DNA of 64,000 bases, taken from JADLHS01 sp964553795 (GTDB lineage Bacteria > Verrucomicrobiota > Verrucomicrobiia > Limisphaerales > JADLHS01). Of the stretch, positions 1 to 9,189 are shown in pieces. Under the pieces are notes generated by a model. That model did no database searches. It was not told the DNA's origin and saw only the letters and a list, made by a program, of their open reading frames with translations. The translations under genes were made by a program, and so were the position numbers. The stretch covers positions 42,690-106,689 of the forward strand of contig CAZKMR010000005.1 of assembly GCA_964553795.1 (NCBI GenBank), written 5' to 3'. The stretch's first letter is position 1; every line of letters begins with the position of its first letter.

Positions 1-1
1 G

Positions 2-367
2 CTCCCGCCGGACGAAGGCATTCTGCTCCGCTTCCAAGCCAAACAACCCGGGCCCGGCATGCACTTGCGCCAGGTGCACATGCAGTTCCGCTACGCGCAC
101 AACCTCCGCCGCACCCTGCCAAACGCCTACGAAACGTTGCTGCTCGATATCCTGAAAAATGATCCCACGCTGTTCATGCGCTTCGATCACGTCGCCGCCG
201 CCTGGCGCATTTTGCAACCCGTTCTCGATGTCTGGGCCGCCAGTCCGGCGGCGGATTTTCCCAATTACGCCGCGGGCAGTTGGGGGCCCAGCACCAGTGC
301 CGCCTTGCTCGCCAAAGCCGGCCACGTCTGGCCGCAACCGACCCGGCTGACCAAAACCAAACCTTGA
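2..367 (+). CDS. zwf: Glucose-6-phosphate 1-dehydrogenase, C-terminal end (partial)
   Basis: The frame is open from the window edge, so only about the last 121 residues are seen. They match the C-terminal part of G6PD: the PPDEGI motif, then a strand ending in F.AK.PG, a YETLLLDIL segment, and DPTLFMR followed by D.VAAAW, all in the usual order for the family. The enzyme oxidises glucose-6-phosphate to 6-phosphogluconolactone with NADP+ at the entry of the oxidative pentose phosphate pathway. The active site lies upstream of the window. The next gene follows after 30 bases on the same strand, so the two may be co-transcribed. Confidence 0.9.
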   Translation, partial: LPPDEGILLRFQAKQPGPGMHLRQVHMQFRYAHNLRRTLPNAYETLLLDILKNDPTLFMRFDHVAAAWRILQPVLDVWAASPAADFPNYAAGSWGPSTSAALLAKAGHVWPQPTRLTKTKP

Positions 368-397
368 TGCCCTCACCCTCAAACCAAGGAAATCATC

Positions 398-862
398 ATG
401 AAAGAAAACCTCGACCGTGTGAAATTGCTCGCCCGTGATTTGCGGGACGAAAAGAACTATCCCCGCAGCCCGCGGGAACTGTTTGCCGGCTACGTACTCG
501 CGGCGCGCGCCCTCGACAAATGCCGCGCCGTGCTCGCCGGTTGCGAAGGCGAATACCATTCCAATTGCCCGCTCGACCAACGCTGGCTCGAATTCGTCGA
601 AATCAAATATGACGATTTCAGAAACTTTGTCGCCACCGGCGCGACCGACGACGAAGTAGCCAAGTGGATCGGCGAACACGCGAAGCAACGCTCCCGCGCC
701 GACATCATTGCGTGGAACAATCGTGAACGCGATCTGCGCTTGAGCGATCTGCCGGCGGAACTCCAGGAATTCATGGAGGACTACATCCCGAAGTTCGTGC
801 CCCGCAACCGGCCGGTTTATCACTGGTTTGATGTGTACGATTTGGAAGAACAACGAATCTAA
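398..862 (+). CDS. DUF5069 domain-containing protein
   Basis: A 154-residue soluble protein with no signal peptide or membrane segment. It resembles the DUF5069 family: an N-terminal SPRELFAGYV segment, then ARALDKCRA, GEYHSNCPLDQRWLEF, and a helical C-terminal part with DVYDLEE at the end. The function of the family is unknown to me. The ATG has an AAGGAA ribosome-binding site seven bases upstream. It lies 30 bases after zwf and converges with the RND efflux genes. Confidence 0.8.
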   Translation: MKENLDRVKLLARDLRDEKNYPRSPRELFAGYVLAARALDKCRAVLAGCEGEYHSNCPLDQRWLEFVEIKYDDFRNFVATGATDDEVAKWIGEHAKQRSRADIIAWNNRERDLRLSDLPAELQEFMEDYIPKFVPRNRPVYHWFDVYDLEEQRI

Positions 863-876
863 ATCGCGCCGAGTTT

Positions 877-903
877 CGCGAGCTAGCTCCGGCTAGCTTC
901 GCG
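877..903. terminator. Candidate bidirectional terminator hairpin between convergent genes
   Basis: AGCTAGC and GCTAGCT form a 7-bp perfect stem with a TCCG loop (881-898), extended outward by CGCG/CGCG pairing. It lies exactly where the DUF5069 gene and the RND permease gene converge and overlaps the permease stop codon. There is no clear T-run on either side, so intrinsic termination is uncertain. Confidence 0.4.
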
Positions 904-3900
904 CTTGCGCCGGTGGTTGATCACGGTGAAACAACGTATACACCACCGGAATCAGCACGAGCGTGATGAGCGTGGACGCCGTCAATCCGCCGATGACCGC
1001 GCGCGCGAGCGGCGCTTGCGCGTCCGCGCCTTCGCCGATACCAAGCGCCAACGGCAGCAAACCAAGTATTGTTGTCAGCGTGGTCATCAGAATCGGACGC
1101 AAGCGGCGGCGTCCGGCTTCCGCGACAGCGTCGTTGGTTGACCAGTCGCCGCGTTTGCGCAATTGCCCGGCCTGATCCACGAGCAGGATGGCGTTGTTGA
1201 CCACAATCCCGCCGAGCATGATGCAGCCGATGTAGGATTGCACGTTGAGCGTGGTTTCGGTGAGGAACAACATCAGTAGCACGCCGATCGCCGCGAGCGG
1301 CACGGAGAACATCACAATCACCGGGTCACGCAACGATTCGTACTGGCAGGCCAGCACCATGTAAACCAGCAACAATGCCAGCACGAGACTGACGATCAAT
1401 TCCTGAAACGCTTCCTGTTGTTCCTCGTATGTGCCGGCCACGTTGAGGTCGTAACCGACCGGTCGAACAATCTGCTGTAATCGTTGCTCCACATCCTCCG
1501 CTACCGAACCCAGATCGCGCCCGGCGACGTTCGCCTGGACGTTCACGATGCGTTGTTGGTCCTTGCGATCAATGAGAACCGGCCCGCGACTCGCTTCCGT
1601 GGAAACAACATTGCGCAATGCCACTTGTTCGCCGTCCGCCGAAGTCAACGTAAGGTCCAGAATGTCATCGAGCGGGAGGCGCTCGGCATCCTGCAATTTC
1701 ACCAGGATGCGATAAGAGTTGCCCATGGTGCGATATTCCCCGGCGTCGCTGCCGGCGACCGCCGTTTCAATCGCCTGCACCACGCGCCGCACGCTGATGC
1801 CCAGGTCCGCCGCCTTGTCGCGATCCACCGTGATCGCTTCCTGCGGTATACCAGCCTTGCGGCTCAACTCGATGTCGGTGATGCCGGGCACGTCGCCAAT
1901 GACTTCGCGCACGCGATCGGCCAGCGCTTCGAGCGTTTCCAATTCATAACCGCGCACCTCGATGATCAACGATTGCTCGCCGCCGAGCAGTCGTTGCAAC
2001 AGGAACTGTCCCTGCGGCGCGCGGGTGCGAATCGTCATGCCGGGAATCTGTCCTTCCAGGCGCTGGCGCAAATCCTCCGCAATCTCCGTGTTCGAGCGCT
2101 CGCGTTCCGTCGCCGCTGTCAGGGACAATTGAATCTCGCCCTGACTGCCGCTGTCGGGCCGCCAACCGCTCGCGCCGACGCTTGCCACATACGACACCTT
2201 CTCCGGCACGGCGGCCGTGACGATTTTCTCCATCTTCAGGGTCTGCTCGTTCACGATGTCGAGCCGCGTGCCGATCTCCATTTCGCCGGTGACGCGCACT
2301 TCGCCTTCATCGCTCGGCGGCAGGAATTCCGTTCCAATCAACGGCAGCAACAATAAACTAAAACCCAGCAGCGCTCCGGCTGTGCCAATGGTCAATCCGC
2401 GATGCCGCAAGGCACGTTGCAGCAATTCGTGATACGCATCGTCGAGTCGCTTGAACTTTTCGTCGGCAGCAGTTTTCAGCCGTTGCATCCATTCGGGCCG
2501 ATTGGCGCGACGTTTCTCCGGGGAACGCAGGAGTATTGACGCGAGCATCGGCACGAGACTCAACGACACCAGCAGCGCGCACACGAGCGAGAACACAATC
2601 ACATAGGCCAGTTCCTGGAACAGAATGCCCGACACACCGCGCACGAAAATCAGCGCCAGAAAAATCACCAGCGTCGTGATCGTGCTCGCGATGATGGCCG
2701 GACCGACCTCGTTCGCGCCGGCCACCGCCGCTTCGTCTGGTCCTTCCTTTTCTTCGTTGCGCCGGCGGTAGATGTTTTCGAGCACCACGATGGAACTGTC
2801 CACCATCATGCCGACGCCCAGGGCGAGCCCACCGAGCGTCATTAGATTCAGCGTGAAGCCGCCGAAATAAAGCAGCGTAAAGGTGGCGATGATGGAGATG
2901 GGAATGGACAGCGAAATCACCAGTGTGCTGCGGATGTTGCGCAGGAAAAACAACAGCACCAGCACCGCGAGCGCGCCGCCGTAAAGCACCGAGTTCGCCA
3001 CGTTGGCAATGGAGCGTTCGATGAAGTTGCCCTGGTTGATGACGGCCACGACGTTGAGTTGCGGGAAGTCGCGGTTGACTTCCTCAATTTCCTCAAGCAC
3101 GCGACTGGAAACTTCCACCGTGTTCGCGTCGGCCTGCTTGCGAATGGCGATGCGCAGGCCGAGTTCGCCATTCACCCGCACGATGCGCGTCAGTTTTTCA
3201 TACGTGTCGCGCACGTCAGCAATTTGCCCGAGCGTCACGGGCGCGCCTTCGCGCACCGCAACCACCGTCGCGCGAATCTGGTCGAGATCCTGAAATTCCG
3301 CCGGCGCGCGCAACGTGATTTCGTAGCGACCTTGTTCCAGTTGCCCCGCCGGCAAATCGAGATTGGCGTCGCGAATCGCATCGAGCACGCGATCCAGCGG
3401 CAACCCCAGCGCCTTGACGCGACCGGGATCAAGTTCGATGCGCACCTCGCGATCGTAACCACCCCACAAATCCACCTGCGCCACACCCGGCAACCGCGCG
3501 AAGCGATATCGGATTTGCTTGTCGATGAGTTCAGTCAGTTCGACCGGATCGAGCTTGCTGGCCACGCCGAGAATCACCACGGGAAAGCTGGCGATGTCGA
3601 ACTTGCTCACGCGCGGGCGCACGATGTCCTCGGGCAATTCGTTGATCTCGTCCTCCAGCGTCGCCTGCACGTCCAACGCTGCGGCGTCAATGTCCGTTCC
3701 CCACACAAAACTGACGCGCACACTGCTGTTGCCCTGTGACGACACGGACGTGATTTCCTCCACGCCCGGCACGGTGGCGACAATTTCCTCGATAACCGAA
3801 GTGACCAGGCGTTCCATCACCTCGGGACTTGCGCCCTCGTAGTCCGTGCGAATGGACAGTGTGGGCAATTCGATGTTCGGCAACAGATCAATGCGCACGC

Positions 3901-3991
3901 GACTGAGCGACACGGCGCCCAGAATCACAACGATCAAACAAACCATCGTGGTGAAGATCGGCCGCTGAACGCTGAACCTCGGGAGTTTCAT
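893..3991 (-). CDS. RND efflux transporter permease (AcrB/HAE1-like)
   Basis: The 1032-residue protein is the usual size for an inner-membrane RND pump. TM1 is preceded by RPIFTTMV, a typical start; two large periplasmic loops follow TM1 and TM7; and a late repeat of TM segments ends near VVYTLFHR. In TM4 the motif is VDSSIVVLENI where AcrB has two adjacent aspartates: the first Asp is kept and the second is Ser, as in many divergent RND pumps. It should use proton motive force to expel drugs, metals or lipids; the substrate cannot be told. The gene overlaps the adaptor gene by ATGA, so the two form an operon. No outer-membrane factor gene is nearby. Confidence 0.93.
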   Translation of the reverse strand: MKLPRFSVQRPIFTTMVCLIVVILGAVSLSRVRIDLLPNIELPTLSIRTDYEGASPEVMERLVTSVIEEIVATVPGVEEITSVSSQGNSSVRVSFVWGTDIDAAALDVQATLEDEINELPEDIVRPRVSKFDIASFPVVILGVASKLDPVELTELIDKQIRYRFARLPGVAQVDLWGGYDREVRIELDPGRVKALGLPLDRVLDAIRDANLDLPAGQLEQGRYEITLRAPAEFQDLDQIRATVVAVREGAPVTLGQIADVRDTYEKLTRIVRVNGELGLRIAIRKQADANTVEVSSRVLEEIEEVNRDFPQLNVVAVINQGNFIERSIANVANSVLYGGALAVLVLLFFLRNIRSTLVISLSIPISIIATFTLLYFGGFTLNLMTLGGLALGVGMMVDSSIVVLENIYRRRNEEKEGPDEAAVAGANEVGPAIIASTITTLVIFLALIFVRGVSGILFQELAYVIVFSLVCALLVSLSLVPMLASILLRSPEKRRANRPEWMQRLKTAADEKFKRLDDAYHELLQRALRHRGLTIGTAGALLGFSLLLLPLIGTEFLPPSDEGEVRVTGEMEIGTRLDIVNEQTLKMEKIVTAAVPEKVSYVASVGASGWRPDSGSQGEIQLSLTAATERERSNTEIAEDLRQRLEGQIPGMTIRTRAPQGQFLLQRLLGGEQSLIIEVRGYELETLEALADRVREVIGDVPGITDIELSRKAGIPQEAITVDRDKAADLGISVRRVVQAIETAVAGSDAGEYRTMGNSYRILVKLQDAERLPLDDILDLTLTSADGEQVALRNVVSTEASRGPVLIDRKDQQRIVNVQANVAGRDLGSVAEDVEQRLQQIVRPVGYDLNVAGTYEEQQEAFQELIVSLVLALLLVYMVLACQYESLRDPVIVMFSVPLAAIGVLLMLFLTETTLNVQSYIGCIMLGGIVVNNAILLVDQAGQLRKRGDWSTNDAVAEAGRRRLRPILMTTLTTILGLLPLALGIGEGADAQAPLARAVIGGLTASTLITLVLIPVVYTLFHRDQPPAQARS

Positions 3992-5187
3992 CGGTTCGTC
4001 GCAACACCAGTAACAGGTGCGTTGGTTTCCGGGATTGTGATGGGCGAACCGTCATCGAGCAGTTGTTGCCCAAGCGTAACGACGCGACCGGAAAGGTCCG
4101 CCCCGACGATTTGTACGCGTTCGCCGGCTTCGATGCCCACCGTGACGGGCTGCCACGACACGGATTTGCCGTCGGCATTGACGCGAAACACGCCGCGTTG
4201 GCCGGCGCGAGTGGTCAACGCCGCGAGCGGCACGATGGTAGCGTTCTCCGCGCGATCGAGTGTGGTTTCCGCGCGTACGAACATTCCGGGTTTCAATAAC
4301 TGTTGCGCATTGGCCACCGTGAGTTCCGCCCGCGCCTGACGCGATGCCTGTTGAAACACCGGCGCTACGCGCGCCACCTGGCCGGTGAAACTCTGGTTCG
4401 GATAGGCATCCGTCATCAACGTCACCGGCTGCCCGGTTTTCAATCGCGCGTAGTCCCGGCCGGTCAGATAAATCACCGCGGTGATGGGATCGAGTTCCAC
4501 GATCGTGAGCAACGGCGCATTGGCCGCCACCGTGTCGCCCTCGTCCACATGCCGGCGCGCGACAATGCGCCGATCGTCGCCGCCACTCCAGGTGGCCGCG
4601 ACTTTGGTGTAACCGAGCCGAATCTTCGCGGCACTCAAGGCCGCTTCCGCGCGGGTCAATTGCGCTTCGGCCACTTTCACGCCCGCTTGTTTGGCGAGTT
4701 GATCCGCCTTCGCCACGTCCAATTCCGCTTCCGAGCCGATGCGTTGTTCAAACAGCGCCTGCACACGTTTCAATTCCCGTCCCGCGATTTCGAGGCTGTT
4801 CTCGGCTTCGACCAAATTCGCCTTGGCTACGGCGACTTCAGCTTCGGCCTGCGCCACGGCTTGCACGTATTCGTCGTCGTCCAGTTCCGCCACCACCTGA
4901 CCGCGCGTCACCACATCCGCGAGATCCACATGCAATCGCTCCACGCGACCGGAAATTTTCGGGGCGGCCACAAACTGTCCGGGCGATTCCAAGGTGCCGC
5001 TGAAGGTGCGGCGCAGGGTGATGGCGCCGCGCTCAACGGCTGCCACCTGCACGGGCGCCGCGAGCGGGGCGGCCTCCTTCGGACTGGCGGTGACCGCGCG
5101 CCAGCGCTCCACGATCAGCCATCCGAACCCGCCCAGGCCCACGGCCAGCACCAGGAACAGCACAATTCGTCTGACGGGGTTTTTCAT
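3988..5187 (-). CDS. RND efflux periplasmic adaptor subunit (membrane fusion protein)
   Basis: The 399-residue protein begins with a short cytoplasmic end and one TM anchor (residues about 8-25), followed by the first biotinyl-lipoyl half (VAAPKISGRVERLHVDLADVV), a coiled-coil hairpin rich in Ala, Glu and Lys (about 105-190), the second lipoyl half, and the beta-barrel domain with LKPGMFVRAE near residue 290. This is the standard HlyD/AcrA order. It would link the inner-membrane pump to an outer-membrane channel. It is upstream of, and overlaps by four bases, the RND permease. A gap of 130 bases separates it from hypE, so it may have its own promoter. Confidence 0.92.
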   Translation of the reverse strand: MKNPVRRIVLFLVLAVGLGGFGWLIVERWRAVTASPKEAAPLAAPVQVAAVERGAITLRRTFSGTLESPGQFVAAPKISGRVERLHVDLADVVTRGQVVAELDDDEYVQAVAQAEAEVAVAKANLVEAENSLEIAGRELKRVQALFEQRIGSEAELDVAKADQLAKQAGVKVAEAQLTRAEAALSAAKIRLGYTKVAATWSGGDDRRIVARRHVDEGDTVAANAPLLTIVELDPITAVIYLTGRDYARLKTGQPVTLMTDAYPNQSFTGQVARVAPVFQQASRQARAELTVANAQQLLKPGMFVRAETTLDRAENATIVPLAALTTRAGQRGVFRVNADGKSVSWQPVTVGIEAGERVQIVGADLSGRVVTLGQQLLDDGSPITIPETNAPVTGVATNR

Positions 5188-5317
5188 CGGCCCAACTTAG
5201 TCGAAAAGTGTTCGCGATGAAAACAGTACATCAAGTAAATCACGGCGCGGAGCACCAGATGGAGAGTAAGCACCAAGAGAAATTGTGGTGAAAACCCGGC
5301 TGGCAAAGGTGATGGCG

Positions 5318-6388
5318 TCAGCAAATCCGCGGCAACTGTTCGCCCGATAGCATGTCCACCACGCGCGTGCCGCCGACGCGCGTTTTCATCGTCACCATTC
5401 CGGGATGGTCGTTCACCACTTCGCCAATGACTGCGGCATGGCGTCCGAGCGGCTGCGCTTTCATGGTGGCAAGAATCGCGTCGGCATCCTGCGGAGACAC
5501 CACGGCGAGTAACTTGCCTTCATTCGCCACGTAGAGCGGATCGAGCCCGAGAATTTCACACGCGCCTTTGACGGCTTCGCTGATGGGGATGTCGGCTTCG
5601 GTGAGACGAATGCCAACGTTCGCCTGCTCGGCAATCTCACTCACCGCGCTGGTGAGCCCACTGCGCGTGGGGTCGCGCAACACATGCACATCGGGCGCTG
5701 TTTCAAGAATCGCCTCAACCAAACCGTTCAGCGGCGCGGTGTCGCTGGCGATTTCCGTTTCAAATTCCAACCCCTCGCGCACGGACATGATGGCGATGCC
5801 GTGGACCGCGATCTCGCCGCTGATGATGATCTTGTCGCCAATCGCCGCGCGCTTCGGATGCACGTTCACTCCTTCAGGCACGAGACCGACACCCGACGTG
5901 TTGATGAACATCTGGTCGCCTTTGCCGCGGTCCACGACCTTCGTGTCGCCCGTCACGAGCGCCACGCCGGCTTCGTCCGCGGCCTCTTTCATGGATTGCA
6001 CGACGCGCCGGAAATCGTCCATGCGCAGACCTTCTTCAAGGATAAACCCGGCCGAAAGATACAATGGCTTCGCGCCGCACATGGCGAGGTCGTTCACCGT
6101 ACCATGAACCGCGAGTTTGCCGATGTCACCACCGGGAAAGAACAGCGGGCTGACGACGAATGAATCCGTACTGAACGCCAGTCGCGCGCCCTTGATGGAA
6201 AACACCGCTCCGTCATGCAACGGCGCGAGCCATTCGTTGCGGAACGCCGGCACGATTATTTTCTCAATGAGCCGATGGGTCAGCTTGCCGCCGCTGCCGT
6301 GTGCGAGGACGATTTCCTGGTGCTCGTTAATCGGTAGCGGACACGAAGCCATCAGGTCCGCCCCATCCGGTTCAATGGTCGCCTTCAT
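5318..6388 (-). CDS. hypE: Hydrogenase maturation carbamoyl dehydratase HypE
   Basis: A 356-residue PurM-like ATPase that dehydrates the thiocarbamate on its C-terminal Cys to thiocyanate, giving the CN ligands of the NiFe centre. Seen here: LAHGSGGKLTHRLI near the N-terminus, the AFSTDSFVVSPLFFPGGDIG nucleotide-binding region, RDPTRSGLTSAV, and the diagnostic C-terminal PRIC. The start at 6388 overlaps the upstream gene stop by ATGA; a longer in-frame extension to 6493 would run antisense-like into the neighbour and has no family similarity. It is the last gene of the hydrogenase run. Confidence 0.96.
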   Translation of the reverse strand: MKATIEPDGADLMASCPLPINEHQEIVLAHGSGGKLTHRLIEKIIVPAFRNEWLAPLHDGAVFSIKGARLAFSTDSFVVSPLFFPGGDIGKLAVHGTVNDLAMCGAKPLYLSAGFILEEGLRMDDFRRVVQSMKEAADEAGVALVTGDTKVVDRGKGDQMFINTSGVGLVPEGVNVHPKRAAIGDKIIISGEIAVHGIAIMSVREGLEFETEIASDTAPLNGLVEAILETAPDVHVLRDPTRSGLTSAVSEIAEQANVGIRLTEADIPISEAVKGACEILGLDPLYVANEGKLLAVVSPQDADAILATMKAQPLGRHAAVIGEVVNDHPGMVTMKTRVGGTRVVDMLSGEQLPRIC

Positions 6389-6936
6389 AAAATGCGGATC
6401 AACATCGCGCCGGCCATCACCGCCATGCCGAGGTCTTCGACCAGCGCGACGGTGGATAGCGGCACACTGAGCACCGTGCCCATGCAGGCGCATTCCACAT
6501 CGAGCCCTTTCGCCAACGCGCGCAGCACCCCGAGCGCGCCGAAGACCATGATGATGATCGTCGCACTGTAGATGATCACGGGTTGCCAGCGCGCCAGATA
6601 ACCCAGCCCGAGTCCGAGTTCGAGGAATGGATACGCGTAGGCATACGGGCGAAACGGCTTCGCCAACAGGTCATACATTTGAAATCCGTCCGCGAAGCCC
6701 TCCAGGTTGAAGAACTTGAACATCGAGAACACGACCAGAAAGAACCCCATGAAATTGTGCATCCAATTCGGCCAGTTCCACGCGCCCTGATAGGCGAATT
6801 CCTTGGCGCACGCCGCCAACAAGGTCAGCCCCACGATGATCAGCAGCGGCAGGTAATCTGTCCAGTCCGCACCACGGCCTTCCTGCCGGGTTTTGACCGT
6901 GTCCTTGCCTTCAGCCGTGTTTGCGCTAGACGACAT
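6385..6936 (-). CDS. MauE/DoxX-like membrane protein in hydrogenase operon
   Basis: A 183-residue protein with a short polar N-terminus and four likely TM helices (starting around residues 25, 58, 110 and 155). After the third helix it has the motif ECACMG followed by a RNL-like position, resembling MauE and related DoxX-type proteins, which are thought to support disulfide or redox steps in the periplasm. The chosen ATG (6936) overlaps the end of the SIS gene by 11 bases; the frame upstream of it runs inside that gene. It ends with ATGA overlap into hypE. A role in hydrogenase redox chemistry or Cys handling is inference. Confidence 0.7.
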   Translation of the reverse strand: MSSSANTAEGKDTVKTRQEGRGADWTDYLPLLIIVGLTLLAACAKEFAYQGAWNWPNWMHNFMGFFLVVFSMFKFFNLEGFADGFQMYDLLAKPFRPYAYAYPFLELGLGLGYLARWQPVIIYSATIIIMVFGALGVLRALAKGLDVECACMGTVLSVPLSTVALVEDLGMAVMAGAMLIRIL

Positions 6937-7567
6937 CCTCTTCTCCCAGGGCGATGTGAACGAGATCCCACACGATGTGCACGAGCGTCGCGTGGACTTC
7001 CTGAATCCGGTGAATGCTGTAGGACGGCACAACGAAAACGTAATCGGCCAGCTCCGCCAGCCGCCCGCCGTCCTTGCCGAGCCAGGCGATCGTGAGAATA
7101 TCCAGCTTGCGCGCGGCTTCGACGGCCGCGACGAGGTTCGACGATTGGCCGCTCGTGCTCACCGCCAGCATCATGTCGCCGGTTTTGCCCACGACTCGAA
7201 GTTGATTCGCGAACACGCGCGAATAATCGAGGTCATTGCTCACCGCGGTCATCGTCGCGATGTCCGTCATCAACGGCACGACCGGAAACGCTTTGCGCTT
7301 CTCGATGATCGGGTGGGTGAACTCAACTGTGAAATGCAATGCATCGCACAGGCTGCCGCCGTTGCCCATCGTCAGCAGTTTGTTGCCGGCGGCAAAACGC
7401 TTCGCCATTTCGCGCGACAGTTCCTCGATCAAGTCGGCATACTTGGCGAAGAATTGTTCCTTCATCGCCACGCTCTCGCCGCATTTGCGGAGGATTTTGT
7501 CGCGGAAATTCTCGGCCGCCTTGTCAAAGGTGGGGAACGAGTTCGCGATAAGGGACGAATGGGACAT
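6926..7567 (-). CDS. SIS-domain phosphosugar isomerase-like protein (GmhA-like)
   Basis: A 213-residue single SIS-domain protein. MGNGGSLCDALHF near residue 70 and AVSTSGQSSNLVAAV near residue 120 are the phosphosugar-binding loops of the GmhA/DiaA group, and the C-terminal helix HATLVHIVWDLVHIALGEE is also typical. GmhA converts sedoheptulose-7-phosphate for LPS heptose, but no heptose genes are nearby; instead the gene sits between hypD and hypE, suggesting a role tied to hydrogenase maturation or a nucleotide/sugar sensing role (inference). The ATG at 7567 follows hypD by seven bases; a TTG at 7585 is possible but overlaps hypD. Confidence 0.8.
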   Translation of the reverse strand: MSHSSLIANSFPTFDKAAENFRDKILRKCGESVAMKEQFFAKYADLIEELSREMAKRFAAGNKLLTMGNGGSLCDALHFTVEFTHPIIEKRKAFPVVPLMTDIATMTAVSNDLDYSRVFANQLRVVGKTGDMMLAVSTSGQSSNLVAAVEAARKLDILTIAWLGKDGGRLAELADYVFVVPSYSIHRIQEVHATLVHIVWDLVHIALGEEDVV

Positions 7568-7574
7568 AGGCGAC

Positions 7575-8693
7575 CTATTGCGCAACTTCTACGGGTTGCC
7601 TGTTTTGGAGATGCCGGCCATAGGCGTGATACGCGGCGCACGCGCCCTCGGCGGAAACCATCGTCGCGCCGAGCGGATGTTCCGGTGTGCATTGCCTGCC
7701 AAACGCGGGACAATCGTGCGGCTTCTTCACGCCTTTCAAAATCTGTCCGCTGATGCAGATGTCCGGCTCTTGTGTGTCAATTTCCTTCACGTCGAACAAC
7801 CGTTCGGCATCGTGAGCGCGAAACTCCCAGCGCAATTTGTAACCGCTCTTGGGAATCGAGCCGACGCCGCGCCATTTGCGGTCGCACACTTCGAACACCT
7901 GATTGACCAGGTCCTGCGCGACGCGATTGCCCTCGCGCTTCACGACGCGGGGATATTGATTCTCCACCTCGGCTCGGCCCGCCTCCAATTGGCGCACCGT
8001 CAGCAGCGTGCCTTGCAACAAGTCCAGCGGCTCGAAACCGGTGATGACAATCGGCACATTGAAGCGCGCGGCAATTGGCTCGTATTCGCGATAACCCATC
8101 ACCGTGCAGACGTGCCCCGGCCCGAGAAATCCCTGCACGCGATTCTGTGGCGATTGCAGGATGGACGCCATGGCCGGCGGCACAAGCACGTGCGAGACAA
8201 GAATGGAGAAATTCTTGATGCCCTGTTTTTGCGCCTGCCAGACGGACATCGCGTTGGCGGGCGCGGTCGTTTCAAAACCAATCGCAAAGAACACGACTTT
8301 CTTGTTCGGATTCGCCCGCGCGATTTTCAAACAATCAATCGGGGAGTACACCACGCGAATGTCCGCGCCGCGCGATTTCAAGATCAGCAAATCCGCTTCC
8401 GAACCGGGCACGCGCAGCATGTCGCCAAACGAGCAGAAGATGACGTCCGGCCGGCGCGCGATGGCATGCGCCTTGTCAATCATCTCCAGCGACGTCACAC
8501 ACACGGGACAGCCCGGGCCATGCACGAGTTCAACCTCGTCCGGAAGCAACCGATCAAGACCATACTTCACGATGCTGTGCGTCTGCCCGCCGCACACTTC
8601 CATCAACACCCACGGACGCGTCACCACGCGGCGGATTTCCGCCACGAGCTGCGTGGCCAGGGCTTCGTTGCGATATTCGTCGAGATATTTCAT
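7575..8693 (-). CDS. hypD: Hydrogenase maturation factor HypD
   Basis: A 372-residue Fe-S protein that, with HypC, forms the scaffold on which Fe(CN)2CO is assembled. The key Cys motifs are visible: MEVCGGQTHSI, GPGCPVCVT, and a C-terminal cluster region with DICISGQILKG, HDCPAFGRQCTPEHPLG and SAEGACAAY. The start MKYLDEYRN at 8693 overlaps the hypC stop by ATGA; the 64-residue upstream extension of the frame is within hypC and lacks similarity. Confidence 0.97.
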   Translation of the reverse strand: MKYLDEYRNEALATQLVAEIRRVVTRPWVLMEVCGGQTHSIVKYGLDRLLPDEVELVHGPGCPVCVTSLEMIDKAHAIARRPDVIFCSFGDMLRVPGSEADLLILKSRGADIRVVYSPIDCLKIARANPNKKVVFFAIGFETTAPANAMSVWQAQKQGIKNFSILVSHVLVPPAMASILQSPQNRVQGFLGPGHVCTVMGYREYEPIAARFNVPIVITGFEPLDLLQGTLLTVRQLEAGRAEVENQYPRVVKREGNRVAQDLVNQVFEVCDRKWRGVGSIPKSGYKLRWEFRAHDAERLFDVKEIDTQEPDICISGQILKGVKKPHDCPAFGRQCTPEHPLGATMVSAEGACAAYHAYGRHLQNRQPVEVAQ

Positions 8694-8983
8694 GGCGCAC
8701 CGTTTTTGGCGTTGGCTAAAGCGTCCAGTTGAACTTCCGGTGTTTCCAGTTCCCCAAGCTGTTTCATTTCCGCCAAGAGTTTGTAGGTTCGCGCCGCCTC
8801 GTCCTCGTCCACTTTGCTGAGCGCGAAGCCGACGTGAACGAGCACATAATCTCCCGTGCCCGCCTCGGGCGTGTATTCCAGACACACCTGCTTGACGATG
8901 CCGCCGAAATTCGTCCGCCCCATGCGCACGCCTTCGGGATTCGTTTCGACTTCAAGAATTTTTCCGGGAATGGCCAGACACAT
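8690..8983 (-). CDS. hypC: Hydrogenase maturation chaperone HypC
   Basis: A 97-residue HypC/HybG-type chaperone starting MCLAIPGKILEVE; Cys2, exposed after Met removal, binds the Fe(CN)2CO unit and the large subunit precursor. GG.VKQV and TGDYVLVHVGFALSKVDEDEA are family features. An in-frame ATG five codons upstream (8998) was not used because the family begins with MC. It overlaps the HypC-like gene upstream by 32 bases and hypD downstream by four. Confidence 0.95.
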   Translation of the reverse strand: MCLAIPGKILEVETNPEGVRMGRTNFGGIVKQVCLEYTPEAGTGDYVLVHVGFALSKVDEDEAARTYKLLAEMKQLGELETPEVQLDALANAKNGAP

Positions 8984-9188
8984 GATTCGGTTCTCCACTG
9001 ATCGTTGAAACTTCGTCCTGCACGCGACTCAACGCAACCCCGTCGCACAATAAAACCGTATCGCCGGGTTGTGCGTCGGCGACCAGTTCCAGCGGCACGC
9101 ATCGGATCGCGCCACCCACGCGCACCTTGCCTTGCCGCAGGCCGTCGCGCGGAAACGTCTCCAAAATTTCGGCATAGACCAGGTTCAT
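8952..9188 (-). CDS. Second HypC/HupF-like small protein lacking the N-terminal Cys
   Basis: A 78-residue protein whose core (KVRVGGAIRCVPLELV, PGDTVLLCDGVALSRV) follows the HypC fold pattern of GG..R.V.L.LV and GD.VL...G.ALS.V. The N-terminus is MNLVYAEILE rather than MCLAIPGKI, so the Cys2 that carries the iron unit in HypC is absent. It lies one base after the FNT gene and overlaps true hypC. It may be a chaperone variant for a different maturation step; function unproven. Confidence 0.7.
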   Translation of the reverse strand: MNLVYAEILETFPRDGLRQGKVRVGGAIRCVPLELVADAQPGDTVLLCDGVALSRVQDEVSTISGEPNHVSGHSRKNS

Positions 9189-9189
9189 G

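Noticed and set aside
4303..5220. Plus-strand 305-codon frame opposite the RND adaptor
   Set aside because: His/Arg/Gln-rich antisense translation of a well-supported adaptor gene.
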